A DNA stretch of 64,000 bases from NCBI GenBank assembly GCA_018266395.1, contig JAFEAM010000035.1, positions 1 through 64,000 of the forward strand. The letters run 5' to 3'. The position numbers and the translations under genes were made by a program. Every line of letters starts with the position of its first letter. Positions within the stretch are counted from its first letter, which is position 1. A model generated the notes under the pieces. That model saw nothing but the letters and a program-made list of their open reading frames with translations, was not told the origin of the DNA and searched no databases. Below are positions 19,217 to 29,627 of the stretch, in pieces. The stretch is from Bacteroidota bacterium (GTDB lineage Bacteria > Bacteroidota > Bacteroidia > Cytophagales > Cyclobacteriaceae).

Positions 19217-20293
19217 ATGTACGACTTCGCACCACTCATCGATTCCATCAACACCTGGCTCAACGGCCACCTTTCACCGCTGTGGGCAGGTATCGTCTCC
19301 ATGGTTCTGCTGGGAGTCGCCATCCTCGCCTTCTACGCAGTTCTTGGACTTTACCTGGTATACGCCGAGCGCAAAATTTGCGCAAGAATGCAGAACCGTC
19401 TTGGCCCTAACCGTGTGGGTCCGGGCGGCTTGTTCCAGACCATCGCTGACCTGATCAAGTTGCTGCTGAAGGAACTCATTTATATACAAAATGCAGATGC
19501 ACTGCTGTTCAACATTGCGCCCTTCATTGTCATCGTAGCTTCCATCATGGCCATTGGCTCTATACCTTTTGCAAAAGGATTGCAGGCAGTGGATCTGAAC
19601 ATAGGCGTGCTCTACATCCTCGCGATCTCCAGCATGGGTGTGATCGGAGTGCTCATCGCAGGATGGGCCAGCAACAACAAATATTCAGTCATAGGCGCGA
19701 TGCGCAGCGGTGCACAAGTGATCAGCTATGAATTGTCGGTAGGTCTGGCACTCCTCTGCATCATCACCTATGCCGGCTCAATGCAGCTTTCAGAGATTAT
19801 CAAGTCACAGGAAGACGGATGGTGGCTGTTCAAGGGTCACATTCCGGCGGTGATCGCCTTTGTGATCTACTTGATTGCCGGTACCGCCGAAACCAACCGT
19901 GGTCCCTTTGACCTTGCCGAGGCAGAGTCAGAACTGACGGCAGGATTTCACACGGAGTATTCAGGGATCAAGTTCGCCTTCTTCTTTCTGGCCGAATACA
20001 TGAACATGTTCATCATTGCAGCTTTGGCCACTACCCTCTTCCTTGGCGGGTGGCTGCCCTTCCATATCTACAACTTCACTTTCTTCAACAACCTGATGGA
20101 CTACATCCCTCCGGTAATCTGGTTCTTTACCAAGACTGCGTTCGTGATCTACGTGATGATGTGGTTCAAATGGACTTTTCCCCGGCTGCGTATTGATCAG
20201 CTCCTTGCTTTGGAGTGGAAGTACCTTCTGCCGATCAGTCTGCTGAACCTGATGGTGATTTCATTCTTAACCCTCATGCAATGGCACTTCTGA
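19217..20293 (+). CDS. nuoH: Complex I subunit H (NuoH)
   Basis: Membrane subunit (358 residues, about eight helices) that forms the entry of the quinone chamber. Conserved parts are [20 protein letters not shown] and the charged loop [16 protein letters not shown], which carries the essential glutamates of the E-channel. It directly follows nuoD, so the NADH-dehydrogenase module genes are absent from the operon. It overlaps nuoI by 13 bases. Confidence 0.97.
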   Translation: MYDFAPLIDSINTWLNGHLSPLWAGIVSMVLLGVAILAFYAVLGLYLVYAERKICARMQNRLGPNRVGPGGLFQTIADLIKLLLKELIYIQNADALLFNIAPFIVIVASIMAIGSIPFAKGLQAVDLNIGVLYILAISSMGVIGVLIAGWASNNKYSVIGAMRSGAQVISYELSVGLALLCIITYAGSMQLSEIIKSQEDGWWLFKGHIPAVIAFVIYLIAGTAETNRGPFDLAEAESELTAGFHTEYSGIKFAFFFLAEYMNMFIIAALATTLFLGGWLPFHIYNFTFFNNLMDYIPPVIWFFTKTAFVIYVMMWFKWTFPRLRIDQLLALEWKYLLPISLLNLMVISFLTLMQWHF

Positions 20294-20799
20294 AAACCTT
20301 CAAAGACATAGGCAACTACTTTCGCGAAATAGCGGAAGGCGTGGCTTCCCTGATCAGGGGCATGAAAGTAACAGGTCGTTATTTTGTGAAGCCCAGCGAG
20401 ATCGTAACGCAGAAATATCCTGAAAACAGGGCCGAACTGAAGATGTTCGACAACTTCAAGGGAGAGTTGGTGCTGCTGCATAACGACAAGAATCAGCACC
20501 GCTGCGATGCATGCTACAGCTGCGAGCGCAAATGCCCCAACGGATCCATCGAAGTCATCTCATCAAGAGTAACAGGGCCTGATGGGCGCACAAAGCGCGT
20601 CCTCGACAAATACGTTTACCACCTGGACAGCTGCACCTTCTGTGGCCTGTGCGTGGAAGCCTGTGATCAGGATGCACTCGCATTCAGTCAGGAATTTGAA
20701 CATGCTGTATTTGATAAGTCCACACTCATCAAGGTCCTTAATCATCCAGGCTCGACAGCTGAGCCGAAAGAAGAAGAACATAAAGAAACAAAAGAATGA
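20281..20799 (+). CDS. nuoI: Complex I subunit I (NuoI), 2x[4Fe-4S]
   Basis: The ferredoxin-like subunit holding clusters N6a and N6b. Both binding motifs are intact: [12 protein letters not shown] and [13 protein letters not shown] start at ATG 20281 (MALLKTFKD) because the longer frame begins deep inside nuoH. In complexes that lack NuoEFG this subunit, with NuoB, is the expected docking area for a ferredoxin or flavodoxin. The C-terminal tail is charged ([12 protein letters not shown]). Confidence 0.95.
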   Translation: MALLKTFKDIGNYFREIAEGVASLIRGMKVTGRYFVKPSEIVTQKYPENRAELKMFDNFKGELVLLHNDKNQHRCDACYSCERKCPNGSIEVISSRVTGPDGRTKRVLDKYVYHLDSCTFCGLCVEACDQDALAFSQEFEHAVFDKSTLIKVLNHPGSTAEPKEEEHKETKE

Positions 20800-21299
20800 C
20801 CGGTCCCAAGATCATATTCTATATTCTAGCAGCTGCCATAGTTGTCTTCTCCGTACTATCCGTAGCCGACCGTAGGATTCTGCGCGCAGCGATCTACCTG
20901 CTCTTCGTACTCGTAGCCATGGCCGGGCTGTACTACATGATGAACTTCCAGTTTCTGGCTGCGGTACAGCTCATCATTTATGCAGGCGGTATCGTGGTAT
21001 TGATCATCTTTTCCATCCTGCTCACGAGTCAGATCAACAGCAAACTTGATCCGCCGAAGCTCGGCAATCTCCTGCTTGGAGTCATTACAGCCATCGGAGG
21101 CATCGCCATTTCCGCAGTTACCATCGTCAAATACGGATTTACTCCCGCTAATCAGCCCGCCATCGAACCGACCATGCGTACCATAGGACACCAATTGATG
21201 GATACAAGTGAATACGGGTATGCACTGCCTTTCGAAGTCATCGGCATCCTCCTGCTCGCCGCACTGGTAGGCACCATCTTTATCGCAAGAAAAACATGA
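20796..21299 (+). CDS. nuoJ: Complex I subunit J (NuoJ)
   Basis: Five-helix membrane subunit (167 residues) of the proton-translocating arm, with the conserved helix LQFLAAVQLIIYAGGIVVLI in shortened form AAVQLIIYAGGIVVL, which contains the pi-bulge region. It overlaps nuoI and nuoK by four bases each. Confidence 0.95.
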   Translation: MTGPKIIFYILAAAIVVFSVLSVADRRILRAAIYLLFVLVAMAGLYYMMNFQFLAAVQLIIYAGGIVVLIIFSILLTSQINSKLDPPKLGNLLLGVITAIGGIAISAVTIVKYGFTPANQPAIEPTMRTIGHQLMDTSEYGYALPFEVIGILLLAALVGTIFIARKT

Positions 21300-21619
21300 A
21301 CCTCTCATCTGAAATACCGCTCCAATACATGCTGGTGCTGAGTACACTTGTATTCTTCATCGGGCTCGTCAGTATCATCATACGGCGCAATCTGATTACG
21401 ATGCTGATGGGAATCGAGCTTATGCTCAATGCAGTGAATATCAATTTTGTGGCCTTCAACCACTACCTGTTCCCCAACCGGCTGGAGGGGCACTTTTTCA
21501 CCATGATCATAATTGCCATCGCGGCAGCAGAAGCTGCGGTCGCCATAGCACTCATTATCAATATATACCGCAAAGTAGGAACGGTCAGCGTAGATGACAT
21601 TGAAGAACTGAAGTACTGA
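21296..21619 (+). CDS. nuoK: Complex I subunit K (NuoK)
   Basis: Three-helix membrane subunit (107 residues) related to MrpC of Na+/H+ antiporters. The two conserved glutamates lie in LMGIELMLNAVNINFV and IAAAEAAVAIALI. It overlaps nuoJ by four bases and is followed three bases later by nuoL. Confidence 0.96.
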   Translation: MNLSSEIPLQYMLVLSTLVFFIGLVSIIIRRNLITMLMGIELMLNAVNINFVAFNHYLFPNRLEGHFFTMIIIAIAAAEAAVAIALIINIYRKVGTVSVDDIEELKY

Positions 21620-21622
21620 ACT

Positions 21623-23530
21623 ATGGACTTTTCATTCACCATCCTGATTCTTGCACTGCCCCTCTTTTCCTTCGCTTTGCTGGGTCTTACCAGTAAATCG
21701 TTGAAGGCCGACCTGGCCGGATATGCAGGCACCACTTCGCTCCTGGTCATCACTGTGCTGTCTTATCTTGCTGCCTGGCGTTACTTCGGTGGCGGCGATG
21801 CCGAGGCCGGTTTCGGAACCACGATAGCCATGAACTACCTGTGGCTGAATTTCACCGACACGCTCCAGATACACATCGGCATACTGCTCGATTCTCTTTC
21901 GATCATGATGCTCGTGGTCATTACCACGGTCTCGCTGATGGTGCATATCTACAGCCTGGGCTACATGAAAGGCGAAAAGGGATTTCAGCGTTATTATGCA
22001 TTTCTTTCGCTCTTTACCTTTTCCATGCTGGGATTGGTTGTAGCCACCAACATTTTCCAGATGTACATCTTCTGGGAACTGGTTGGCGTTTCCTCCTATC
22101 TGCTCATCGGGTTTTATTATGAAAGACCGTCTGCTGTTGCCGCTTCCAAAAAGGCATTCATTGTCACCCGCTTTGCCGACCTGGGATTTCTAATTGGCAT
22201 CCTGATGTTAAGCTTCTCGACAGGGACTTTTGATTTCGACGCGCTCACGAGCCCGACTGGTCCTGTCATCAGTCAGCCCGCAGGCAGCCTCTTTATGGGC
22301 TTGTCTGTAACCACGTGGGCAATGTTGTTCATCTTCATGGGAGGCGCAGGTAAGTCTGCGATGTTCCCGCTGCATATCTGGCTGCCGGATGCGATGGAAG
22401 GCCCAACACCTGTGTCGGCCCTCATCCATGCCGCTACCATGGTGGTTGCAGGTGTATACCTTGTGGCAAGACTTTTTCCCATCTACGCCATGTCTGCTCC
22501 TGAAGCGCTGGATGTGATTTCCTATATCGGAAGTTTTACTTCGCTGTTTGCCGCCGTGATCGCATGCACCCAGCTTGACATCAAAAGAGTGCTTGCCTAC
22601 TCGACGCTGTCACAGATAGGTTATATGATGGTAGCGTTGGGTGTTTCAGGTTATGGCGGTGAGGCAGGTCTTGGATACATGGCATCGCTTTTCCATCTCT
22701 TCACCCATGCGTTCTTCAAAGCACTGCTCTTCCTTGGTGCAGGTTCTGTCATCCACGCGGTGCACAGCAACATGATGACCGACATGGGAGGGCTCAGGAA
22801 ATACATGCCTGTCACACACGTCACATTCCTCATTGCTTGCCTGACTATTGCAGGATTGCCGCCGTTGTCGGGCTTCTTCAGCAAAGACGAAATACTTGTG
22901 GCTGCCTTCGAACACAACAAGATCATCTTTGCGGTTCAATGGCTGGTGGCAGGGATAACAGCTTTCTATATGTTCAGGCTGTACTTCAATATTTTCTGGA
23001 ACAGGACCCCTGAATATCATCACGCTCCGCATGAATCCCCGGTCACCATGACCTTGCCGCTGAGTTTCCTCGCGGTAGCTTCTGTCTTTGCCGGGTTTGT
23101 ACCCTTCCATGAACTCGTCACCTCCGACGGAAAGGCATTTGAAACATCCTTCCATGTGCTCGTTGCGTTGCCTTCCATTGCTGTCGCTCTCGTGGGGATT
23201 GGACTGGCCTATATAATGTATTTCAAACAGAATGAGCGTCCAACGAAGTTGGCCGCCAGCATCAGCGGAATATACACCGCCGCCTTTCACAAATTCTACA
23301 TTGACGAGATTTACATTTTCATTACAAAGGGCATCATCTTCCAGTTCATTTCCAGACCTGTTGCCTGGTTTGACCGGCACATTGTGGATGGCACTATGAA
23401 CCTGATTGGAAATACCACAGTGGCCGCTTCAGTTGTCATAAGGAGACTCCAGTCCGGCAAAGTGCAGCTTTACATCTGGTTCTTTGCATCAGGCGTTTTG
23501 TTGTTGACTCTTTACATGTTACTTCAATAG
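21623..23530 (+). CDS. nuoL: Complex I antiporter-like subunit L (NuoL)
   Basis: The largest antiporter-like subunit (635 residues), at the tip of the membrane arm, with the long lateral helix expected at the C-terminus. Conserved segments include FWELVGVSSYLLIGFYY and the proton-channel block LPDAMEGPTPVSALIHAATMV in shortened form MEGPTPVSALIHAATM. Confidence 0.96.
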   Translation: MDFSFTILILALPLFSFALLGLTSKSLKADLAGYAGTTSLLVITVLSYLAAWRYFGGGDAEAGFGTTIAMNYLWLNFTDTLQIHIGILLDSLSIMMLVVITTVSLMVHIYSLGYMKGEKGFQRYYAFLSLFTFSMLGLVVATNIFQMYIFWELVGVSSYLLIGFYYERPSAVAASKKAFIVTRFADLGFLIGILMLSFSTGTFDFDALTSPTGPVISQPAGSLFMGLSVTTWAMLFIFMGGAGKSAMFPLHIWLPDAMEGPTPVSALIHAATMVVAGVYLVARLFPIYAMSAPEALDVISYIGSFTSLFAAVIACTQLDIKRVLAYSTLSQIGYMMVALGVSGYGGEAGLGYMASLFHLFTHAFFKALLFLGAGSVIHAVHSNMMTDMGGLRKYMPVTHVTFLIACLTIAGLPPLSGFFSKDEILVAAFEHNKIIFAVQWLVAGITAFYMFRLYFNIFWNRTPEYHHAPHESPVTMTLPLSFLAVASVFAGFVPFHELVTSDGKAFETSFHVLVALPSIAVALVGIGLAYIMYFKQNERPTKLAASISGIYTAAFHKFYIDEIYIFITKGIIFQFISRPVAWFDRHIVDGTMNLIGNTTVAASVVIRRLQSGKVQLYIWFFASGVLLLTLYMLLQ

Positions 23531-23539
23531 AAACCGAAT

Positions 23540-25033
23540 ATGAATCCGCTATTACTTCTTATTCTCATACCCGCCCTTACAATGGCCGGCATTATGCTGG
23601 CCGGCGACGTGAAGCAAGCCCGGGTCATATCGGCTGTCGGGATGAGTGCACAACTGTTGTTCTCATTCGTGTTGCTCTACTGGTTCTACCAGCTCCGGCA
23701 GTCCGGAAACACCGACGAAATGGTGTTTGTGTCCACTACTGTCTGGTATCCCTCGCTCAACATTCAGCTGAAATTCGGGATCGATGGCATCTCCATGTCG
23801 ATGATCATGCTTACTTCCATTGTCACTTTTGCCGGAGTATTCGTCTCGTGGCAGGTGGAATACCTTACCAAAGAGTTCTTTATTTCTCTCATTCTACTGG
23901 CGACCGGTGTATTCGGATTCTTCATCTCACTGGATCTCTTCACCATGTTCCTCTTCTATGAGGTTGCCGTGATCCCGATGTACCTCCTCATCGGCATCTG
24001 GGGTAGCGGGCCAAAGGAATACTCTGCCATGAAACTGACACTCATGCTGATGGGCGGTTCCGCTTTGCTCCTGGTGGGTCTGCTTGGGATCTACTTCAAT
24101 TCTGCAGCCAATGGCGGGCCGCTCACTTTCGATCTGATGCAGATTGCGAAAAACGGTCTTCCGCGCGAGGCACAAATGTTCTTCTTCCCGTTTACCTTCA
24201 TCGGCTTCGGTATATTGGGCGCCCTCTTTCCTTTCCACACCTGGTCACCTGATGGTCACGCATCAGCCCCAACGGCAGTTTCTATGCTGCATGCAGGGGT
24301 GTTGATGAAACTGGGAGGTTATGGTTGTTTCAGGGTGGCCATGTACCTGATGCCCGAAGCTGCTCACGCCATGGCATGGTTCTTTATCATCCTCACCACA
24401 GTGAGTGTGGTATACGGCGCATTCGGTGCCATTTGGCAAAAAGATCTCAAATACATCAACGCATATTCCTCTGTGAGTCACTGCGGACTGGTGTTGTTCG
24501 CACTCCTCATGATGAATGAGACTGCCACTACCGGGGCCTTGCTTCAAATGATCTCACACGGACTGATGACAGCTCTCTTCTTTGCGCTGATCGGCATGAT
24601 ATATGGCCGCACCCATACCCGCATGATAGACGAAATGGGCGGACTCATGAAAGTGATTCCGTTCGTCTCTGTTCTTTATGTGTTTGCCGGCTTGGCATCA
24701 CTGGGCTTACCCGGGCTGAGCGGCTTCGTTGCGGAGATGACCATTTTCGTCGGATCGTTTCAGAATGTCGATACATTCCACCGCGTAGCCACTATCGTAG
24801 CATGTTCTTCAATTGTCATTACAGCTGTCTACATTCTTCGTGTTGTAGGAATACTTCTCCTGGGGCCTGTCCGGAACAATCATTACCTGGAGCTGAAAGA
24901 TGCGATGTGGTTTGAGAAACTTGGAGGCGTTACGCTGTTGGTCTCAATCATGATCATCGGTATAGCACCCCTTTGGCTGTCCAATCTTCTAAGGGAACCC
25001 CTGGCAGCCATGTTGAACCAATTAACGAATTGA
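23540..25033 (+). CDS. nuoM: Complex I antiporter-like subunit M (NuoM)
   Basis: Second antiporter-like subunit (497 residues, about 14 helices). It shows FYEVAVIPMYLLIGIWG and the channel-lining HASAPTAVSMLHAGVLMKLGGYG in shortened form APTAVSMLHAGVLMKLG. It follows nuoL with nine bases between and precedes nuoN by four bases. Confidence 0.96.
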   Translation: MNPLLLLILIPALTMAGIMLAGDVKQARVISAVGMSAQLLFSFVLLYWFYQLRQSGNTDEMVFVSTTVWYPSLNIQLKFGIDGISMSMIMLTSIVTFAGVFVSWQVEYLTKEFFISLILLATGVFGFFISLDLFTMFLFYEVAVIPMYLLIGIWGSGPKEYSAMKLTLMLMGGSALLLVGLLGIYFNSAANGGPLTFDLMQIAKNGLPREAQMFFFPFTFIGFGILGALFPFHTWSPDGHASAPTAVSMLHAGVLMKLGGYGCFRVAMYLMPEAAHAMAWFFIILTTVSVVYGAFGAIWQKDLKYINAYSSVSHCGLVLFALLMMNETATTGALLQMISHGLMTALFFALIGMIYGRTHTRMIDEMGGLMKVIPFVSVLYVFAGLASLGLPGLSGFVAEMTIFVGSFQNVDTFHRVATIVACSSIVITAVYILRVVGILLLGPVRNNHYLELKDAMWFEKLGGVTLLVSIMIIGIAPLWLSNLLREPLAAMLNQLTN

Positions 25034-25037
25034 GTTT

Positions 25038-26447
25038 ATGACCTGGAATACCCTTTTTATCATGCGTCACGAGGTGCTACTCACCTTGCTGATCATGTAT
25101 GAACTTCTCGCTGATTTGTCCGATGAAACCAATCGCACCCGGATGGTGAATGTCACCATTGCAGGATTCTTCCTATACATGTTGGCCGGATTTGTACCCT
25201 CGGAGAATGCAGCGCTTTTTGGAGGGATGTATGTGAATGACGAACTAAGGGTCTTATTGAAGAATATTCTTTCCGTCAGTACTTTCATCGTACTGCTTCA
25301 ATCCTCAGGCTGGGCAAAGAGTCCCATTCACCAGGGACGCGCAGGCGCCTTCTACCTTACCTTGTTGTCCACTCTCATGGGTATGTTCTTCATGATATCA
25401 GCCGGCGATTTCCTCATGTTGTACCTCGGCCTGGAATTAGCCACACTTCCACTCGCTTTGCTGGCATCATTTGACAAGGAATTCAGACGCTCGGCTGAAG
25501 CCGGTGCCAAGTTGCTGATGTCATCTGCAGTCTCTTCCGCCGTGCTCCTGTTCGGACTTTCATTAATGTATGGCATCTATGGCACCCTTCAAATGGAAGA
25601 CATTGCCCAGATGAATCTAAACAGCGACATCCACACCATCGCCATCATTTTCTTTATTTCCGGACTCGGCTTCAAGCTTTCGTTGGTTCCGTTTCACCTC
25701 TGGACTGCTGATGTTTATGAAGGTTCGCCGTTGCCCGTCACCACCTACTTTTCAGTTGTATCGAAAGGCGCTGCGTTGTTCACGCTGATGCTGGTCTTGT
25801 ACCGGGTATTCCGGTATCAGCCGGAGGAATGGAGAATGCCGTTGTACACGCTGTCTGTCCTGACCATGGTGGTGGGTAACCTCTTTGCGTTGCGTCAGAA
25901 GAACATGAAGAGGTTCCTTGCCTTCAGCTCCATCACGCAGGCCGGGTTTATGCTGCTTGGCTTCATGAATTTCGGAAGGATTGGCATGACTACCATTGTG
26001 TACTTCATGCTGATATACGGACTTTCCAATCTTGCGGTGTTTGGCGTCTTATCCATAATCGTGAGAGCCACAGGGAAGGAAAGCATGGATGACCTCAATG
26101 GGTTCTATTCCACCAACCCCAGGCTGGGGCTTGTCATGCTGTTGTCGTTGTTCTCCCTCGCGGGCATACCCCCTGTAGCCGGTTTTTTCGGGAAATTCTT
26201 CCTGTTCACAGCCGCGGCTTCCGCAGGGATGTACATCCTGGTCTTTATCGCTGTGCTCAATGCAACGATCTCACTGTACTACTATCTCCTGGTTGTGAAG
26301 GCCATGTTCATCAACAAGAACGAAACCCCCATTCCATCCATCCAATCCACCTTTTACGAGAAACTCGCAATTGGTATTTGTCTCACCGGCATTCTTGCAA
26401 TCGGCTTTGTGAGTCAGCTGTATGAGTACATACAGGGACTGATGTAG
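25038..26447 (+). CDS. nuoN: Complex I antiporter-like subunit N (NuoN)
   Basis: Third antiporter-like subunit (469 residues) and the last gene of the operon. Characteristic parts are LYLGLELATLPLALLASFDK, FHLWTADVYEGSPLPVTTYF and LAGIPPVAGFFGKFFLF. A 167-base gap with a CRP/FNR-like dyad separates it from korA; no clear intrinsic terminator is seen, so read-through is possible. Confidence 0.96.
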   Translation: MTWNTLFIMRHEVLLTLLIMYELLADLSDETNRTRMVNVTIAGFFLYMLAGFVPSENAALFGGMYVNDELRVLLKNILSVSTFIVLLQSSGWAKSPIHQGRAGAFYLTLLSTLMGMFFMISAGDFLMLYLGLELATLPLALLASFDKEFRRSAEAGAKLLMSSAVSSAVLLFGLSLMYGIYGTLQMEDIAQMNLNSDIHTIAIIFFISGLGFKLSLVPFHLWTADVYEGSPLPVTTYFSVVSKGAALFTLMLVLYRVFRYQPEEWRMPLYTLSVLTMVVGNLFALRQKNMKRFLAFSSITQAGFMLLGFMNFGRIGMTTIVYFMLIYGLSNLAVFGVLSIIVRATGKESMDDLNGFYSTNPRLGLVMLLSLFSLAGIPPVAGFFGKFFLFTAAASAGMYILVFIAVLNATISLYYYLLVVKAMFINKNETPIPSIQSTFYEKLAIGICLTGILAIGFVSQLYEYIQGLM

Positions 26448-26530
26448 AAAGGTTAAATCCAAACTTCAAAGCAGTGTAATAAGCCCAAAAACAACGGCTG
26501 TGGTCGATGGGAATCGATCATCTGGTGCGC

Positions 26531-26573
26531 TGACAAAAGTCATGTTATCAGGTACTTAGGTCGGGTATTTTTC
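26531..26573 (+). promoter_or_regulatory. CRP/FNR-like dyad and -7-like element before korA
   Basis: TGAC-AAAA-GTCA (26531-26542) repeats the nuo-operon site with two changes. TATTTTTC (26566-26573) differs from the -7 consensus TAnnTTTG in one base. The dyad centre is 33 bases upstream of the -7 centre, which would place it near -41, the usual position of an activating CRP/FNR-type site. The dyad ends 72 bases before the korA ATG. Confidence 0.5.
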
Positions 26574-26614
26574 GTCTGCGTTTGGTCCATGTCTATACCC
26601 AAAAAGAACCTGTC

Positions 26615-28462
26615 ATGACTAAAATATTAGAACATCTTGAAGAAGCCACCATCCGCTTTGCCGGCGACTCCGGCGACGGGATGCAGTTGGTTGGAACTCA
26701 GTTTTCGGAAACTTCAGGCTTTGCAGGCAATGAAGTCAACACTTTCCCGGACTACCCGTCCGAAATCCGCGCCCCAGAAGGGACACTGTATGGTGTGAGC
26801 GCTTTCCAGGTGCACTTTGGAACTCATAATATCCACACGTCAGGTGACCTCATCGATGTGCTTGTGGCCATGAATGCCTCCTCTCTGAAAGTAAATATGA
26901 ACAATCTCAAGAGGGGAGGTATCATCATTGCGAACACTGAAGGGTTCGATGCGCGAAACCTGGGCTTAGCCAAATATTCCGCCAACCCGCTGGAAGACGG
27001 CAGCTTACAAGATTACGAGGTGCACGCTGTGGACATGACGAAGGAAATCAAGGCCGAATTCGGTGAACTCGATATCCCCTCAAAACTAATAGGAAAGGTT
27101 AAGAACATTTTCTCGCTAGGCATTGCCTACTGGCTGTTTCACCGTCCGCTCGAGCCTACGGTGAACTGGATCAACAAGAAATTCAAAGGAAAAGATGATG
27201 TCATTCTGGCCAATGTGCATGCGCTTCGTGCCGGTTGGAATTATGCTGAGAAGAAAGGCGCCTTCCAGCGTCAATATGTTGTAGATCGCTCGCCGCTTCC
27301 TCCGGGACGTTATCGCAGCATCACCGGCAACGAAGCCGTCGCATTGGGACTGGTTGTTGCTGCCCGAAAAGCCAATCTTCCATTGTTTCTGGGATCTTAT
27401 CCCATCACACCGGCAACGGATATCCTTCATGCCATTTCAGGCTATAAGAAATACGGTGTCAAACACCTCCAGGCAGAAGATGAGATCGCAGGTATTTGCA
27501 GCGCCATCGGTGCAGCCTTTGGCGGAAGCCTCGCTGCTACCACTACGAGCGGCCCGGGCTTGTCATTGAAAACAGAGGCCATGGGGCTGGCAGTGATGGT
27601 GGAGTTGCCATTGATTATTGTGGACGTTCAGCGCGCGGGTCCCTCAACCGGTCTGCCGACCAAACCCGAGCAGGGAGACCTGCTGATGGGCATGTTCGGG
27701 CGCCATGGTGAGGCTCCCATGCCGATCCTGGCTGCCTCCGGCTCAGCAGATTGCTTCAATATCACATTGGAAGCAGCTCGCATCGCCTTGAAGTATATGA
27801 CCCCTGTCCTTCTGCTTAGTGACGGATACATAGGTCAGGCTTCAGAACCGTGGAAGATACCCACAGTAACTGCGTTGCCTGACATCAAACCGTACTTTAC
27901 CAAAGAGCAGGAGGGCTATGCACCCTATAAACGCGATCCCGAAACACTTCGCAGATTGTGGGCCATCCCGGGATTTGAAGGAATGGAACACCGCATAGGC
28001 GGACTGGAAAAAGAAGATGGGTCAGGCAATGTCAGCAGTGAGGGTGTTAATCACGAAAAGATGGTGCATCTGCGCCAGGAAAAAATCAACCGTATCGCCA
28101 ACGATATCCCGGATGCAGTTGTCGAAGGAGAGCAGAGCGGAGATTTGCTGATGCTCAGTTGGGGCAGCACCTACGGGGCAGCCAAGACCGCTTACGAACG
28201 CCTGCGTGCCAAAGGGCATACATTGTCCTTCCTGCACCTACGCTACCTCAATCCTTTCCCAAAAAACCTGGGTGAGATATTGACAAGATTTAAACGTGTG
28301 GTAGTTCCCGAATTGAACCTGGGGCAATTGCAGTGGCTGCTGCAGGCGAAGTACCTGAAGCCCGTGACTGGCATTAACAAAATGCAGGGCAAGCCCTTTA
28401 AGTCCTCTGAATTGGAAGAAAAACTGGAGCGCATGTTAACCCAAAAAGAAGTCCTTGTATGA
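26615..28462 (+). CDS. korA: 2-Oxoacid:acceptor oxidoreductase, gamma-alpha fused subunit
   Basis: Alpha subunit of a two-subunit, thiamine-diphosphate enzyme that oxidises 2-oxoglutarate (or a related 2-oxoacid) to the acyl-CoA plus CO2 and passes electrons to ferredoxin or flavodoxin; such enzymes can run in reverse. The N-terminal 200 residues are the gamma domain (RFAGDSGDGMQLVGTQF), fused to the alpha pyrimidine-binding domain (LGSYPITPATDILH). The total is 615 residues. I start at ATG 26615 (MTKILEHLEE); the 11 codons before it begin with TTG. It overlaps korB by ATGA. Substrate assignment is by family resemblance. Confidence 0.92.
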   Translation: MTKILEHLEEATIRFAGDSGDGMQLVGTQFSETSGFAGNEVNTFPDYPSEIRAPEGTLYGVSAFQVHFGTHNIHTSGDLIDVLVAMNASSLKVNMNNLKRGGIIIANTEGFDARNLGLAKYSANPLEDGSLQDYEVHAVDMTKEIKAEFGELDIPSKLIGKVKNIFSLGIAYWLFHRPLEPTVNWINKKFKGKDDVILANVHALRAGWNYAEKKGAFQRQYVVDRSPLPPGRYRSITGNEAVALGLVVAARKANLPLFLGSYPITPATDILHAISGYKKYGVKHLQAEDEIAGICSAIGAAFGGSLAATTTSGPGLSLKTEAMGLAVMVELPLIIVDVQRAGPSTGLPTKPEQGDLLMGMFGRHGEAPMPILAASGSADCFNITLEAARIALKYMTPVLLLSDGYIGQASEPWKIPTVTALPDIKPYFTKEQEGYAPYKRDPETLRRLWAIPGFEGMEHRIGGLEKEDGSGNVSSEGVNHEKMVHLRQEKINRIANDIPDAVVEGEQSGDLLMLSWGSTYGAAKTAYERLRAKGHTLSFLHLRYLNPFPKNLGEILTRFKRVVVPELNLGQLQWLLQAKYLKPVTGINKMQGKPFKSSELEEKLERMLTQKEVLV

Positions 28463-29505
28463 AAACCGTCGTAGATGAATTACTGGAGAGACCCCATGCG
28501 GGGAATCTTGTTTATACCGCCAAAGATTTCAAGCCTGCAGTAGACGTAAGATGGTGTGCCGGATGCGGCGCCATTTCCGTTCTCTCCCCGTCGCAGCGGC
28601 TCATGCCCGACCTGGGCATGCCGAAGGAAAAGATTGTTTACGTGTCCGGGATAGGATGCTCCGGAAGATTTCCATACTACATGGAGACTTACGGCTTCCA
28701 CTCCATTCATGGAAGGGCACTTGCCATTGCATCAGGATTGAAGATCGCAAGGCCTGATCTCAGCGTATGGGTGGTGACCGGTGACGGCGACAACATGAGC
28801 ATCGGTGGCAACCACTTTATCCATACTTGCCGTCGCAACGTGGACCTGAACATCATGATGTTCAACAACGAAGTGTACAGTCTCACCAAGGGCCAGTACT
28901 CTCCCACTTCCCACCGGGGGCAGATTACAAAGTCTTCGCCACTCGGTGCATTGGACGACCCGTTCAACCCGGTGGCACTTGCACTGGGAAGCGGCGCCAC
29001 ATTCGTAGCTCGTGGCCATGACAAAGACCGCAATCAGTTGCAGCAGTTGCTGAAGAGGGCCTACGAACACAAGGGTGTATCCTTTATCGAGATTTACACA
29101 AACTGCCGCATCTTCAACGATGGCGCTTTCGACCTGTACACGAATGCTGAGACTCGCGACAACCATACCATTTTCCTGGAACACGGGAAGCCGCTGGTAT
29201 TCGGAAAGACACGCAACAAGGGAATCATCATGGACGGCTATACACCGAGAGTGGTTAACCTTGACCAGGGTGAACATTCTGTGAGCGACCTCCTCATTCA
29301 CAATGAGAAAGACAGCACGCTGGCCTTCATCCTGGCCAATATGACCTATAGCGAGGATCTTCCGCGGCCCATGGGCGTGTTGCAGGCTATCACTCGCGCG
29401 CCGTATGAGGAAAGGGTTGTCAATCAGATCCAGCACGAGATCGTCACGAAGGGTGAAGGTGATCTGCAACAACTGCTGCAGGGAGAATCGAACTGGTTGG
29501 TTTAG
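28459..29505 (+). CDS. korB: 2-Oxoacid:acceptor oxidoreductase, beta subunit
   Basis: Beta subunit (348 residues) that binds the thiamine diphosphate pyrophosphate and one [4Fe-4S] cluster. Visible are the cluster cysteines in WCAGCGAIS and GIGCSGRFPYY, a further Cys in TNCRIFND, and the cofactor motif VTGDGDNMSIGGNHF. It has no ferredoxin domain and no delta subunit is encoded next to it, so electrons must leave to a separate carrier. It is translationally coupled to korA. Confidence 0.93.
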   Translation: MKTVVDELLERPHAGNLVYTAKDFKPAVDVRWCAGCGAISVLSPSQRLMPDLGMPKEKIVYVSGIGCSGRFPYYMETYGFHSIHGRALAIASGLKIARPDLSVWVVTGDGDNMSIGGNHFIHTCRRNVDLNIMMFNNEVYSLTKGQYSPTSHRGQITKSSPLGALDDPFNPVALALGSGATFVARGHDKDRNQLQQLLKRAYEHKGVSFIEIYTNCRIFNDGAFDLYTNAETRDNHTIFLEHGKPLVFGKTRNKGIIMDGYTPRVVNLDQGEHSVSDLLIHNEKDSTLAFILANMTYSEDLPRPMGVLQAITRAPYEERVVNQIQHEIVTKGEGDLQQLLQGESNWLV

Positions 29506-29627
29506 TATGTTTGTAGGATTTTGCGGTGCAGGCTGGATATACAGAACGTCTGCATCGCTTTTATTTTTGCCCGGATCCTAACAAGGCACTTCCGGTTGCT
29601 CAGTTGACCCTTCCGCTTTCAAAAACT

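Noticed and set aside
19210..19217. Hidden nuoE, nuoF or nuoG between nuoD and nuoH
   Set aside because: Only six bases separate the two genes, and no NADH/FMN-binding or NuoG-like sequence was recognised elsewhere in the window.
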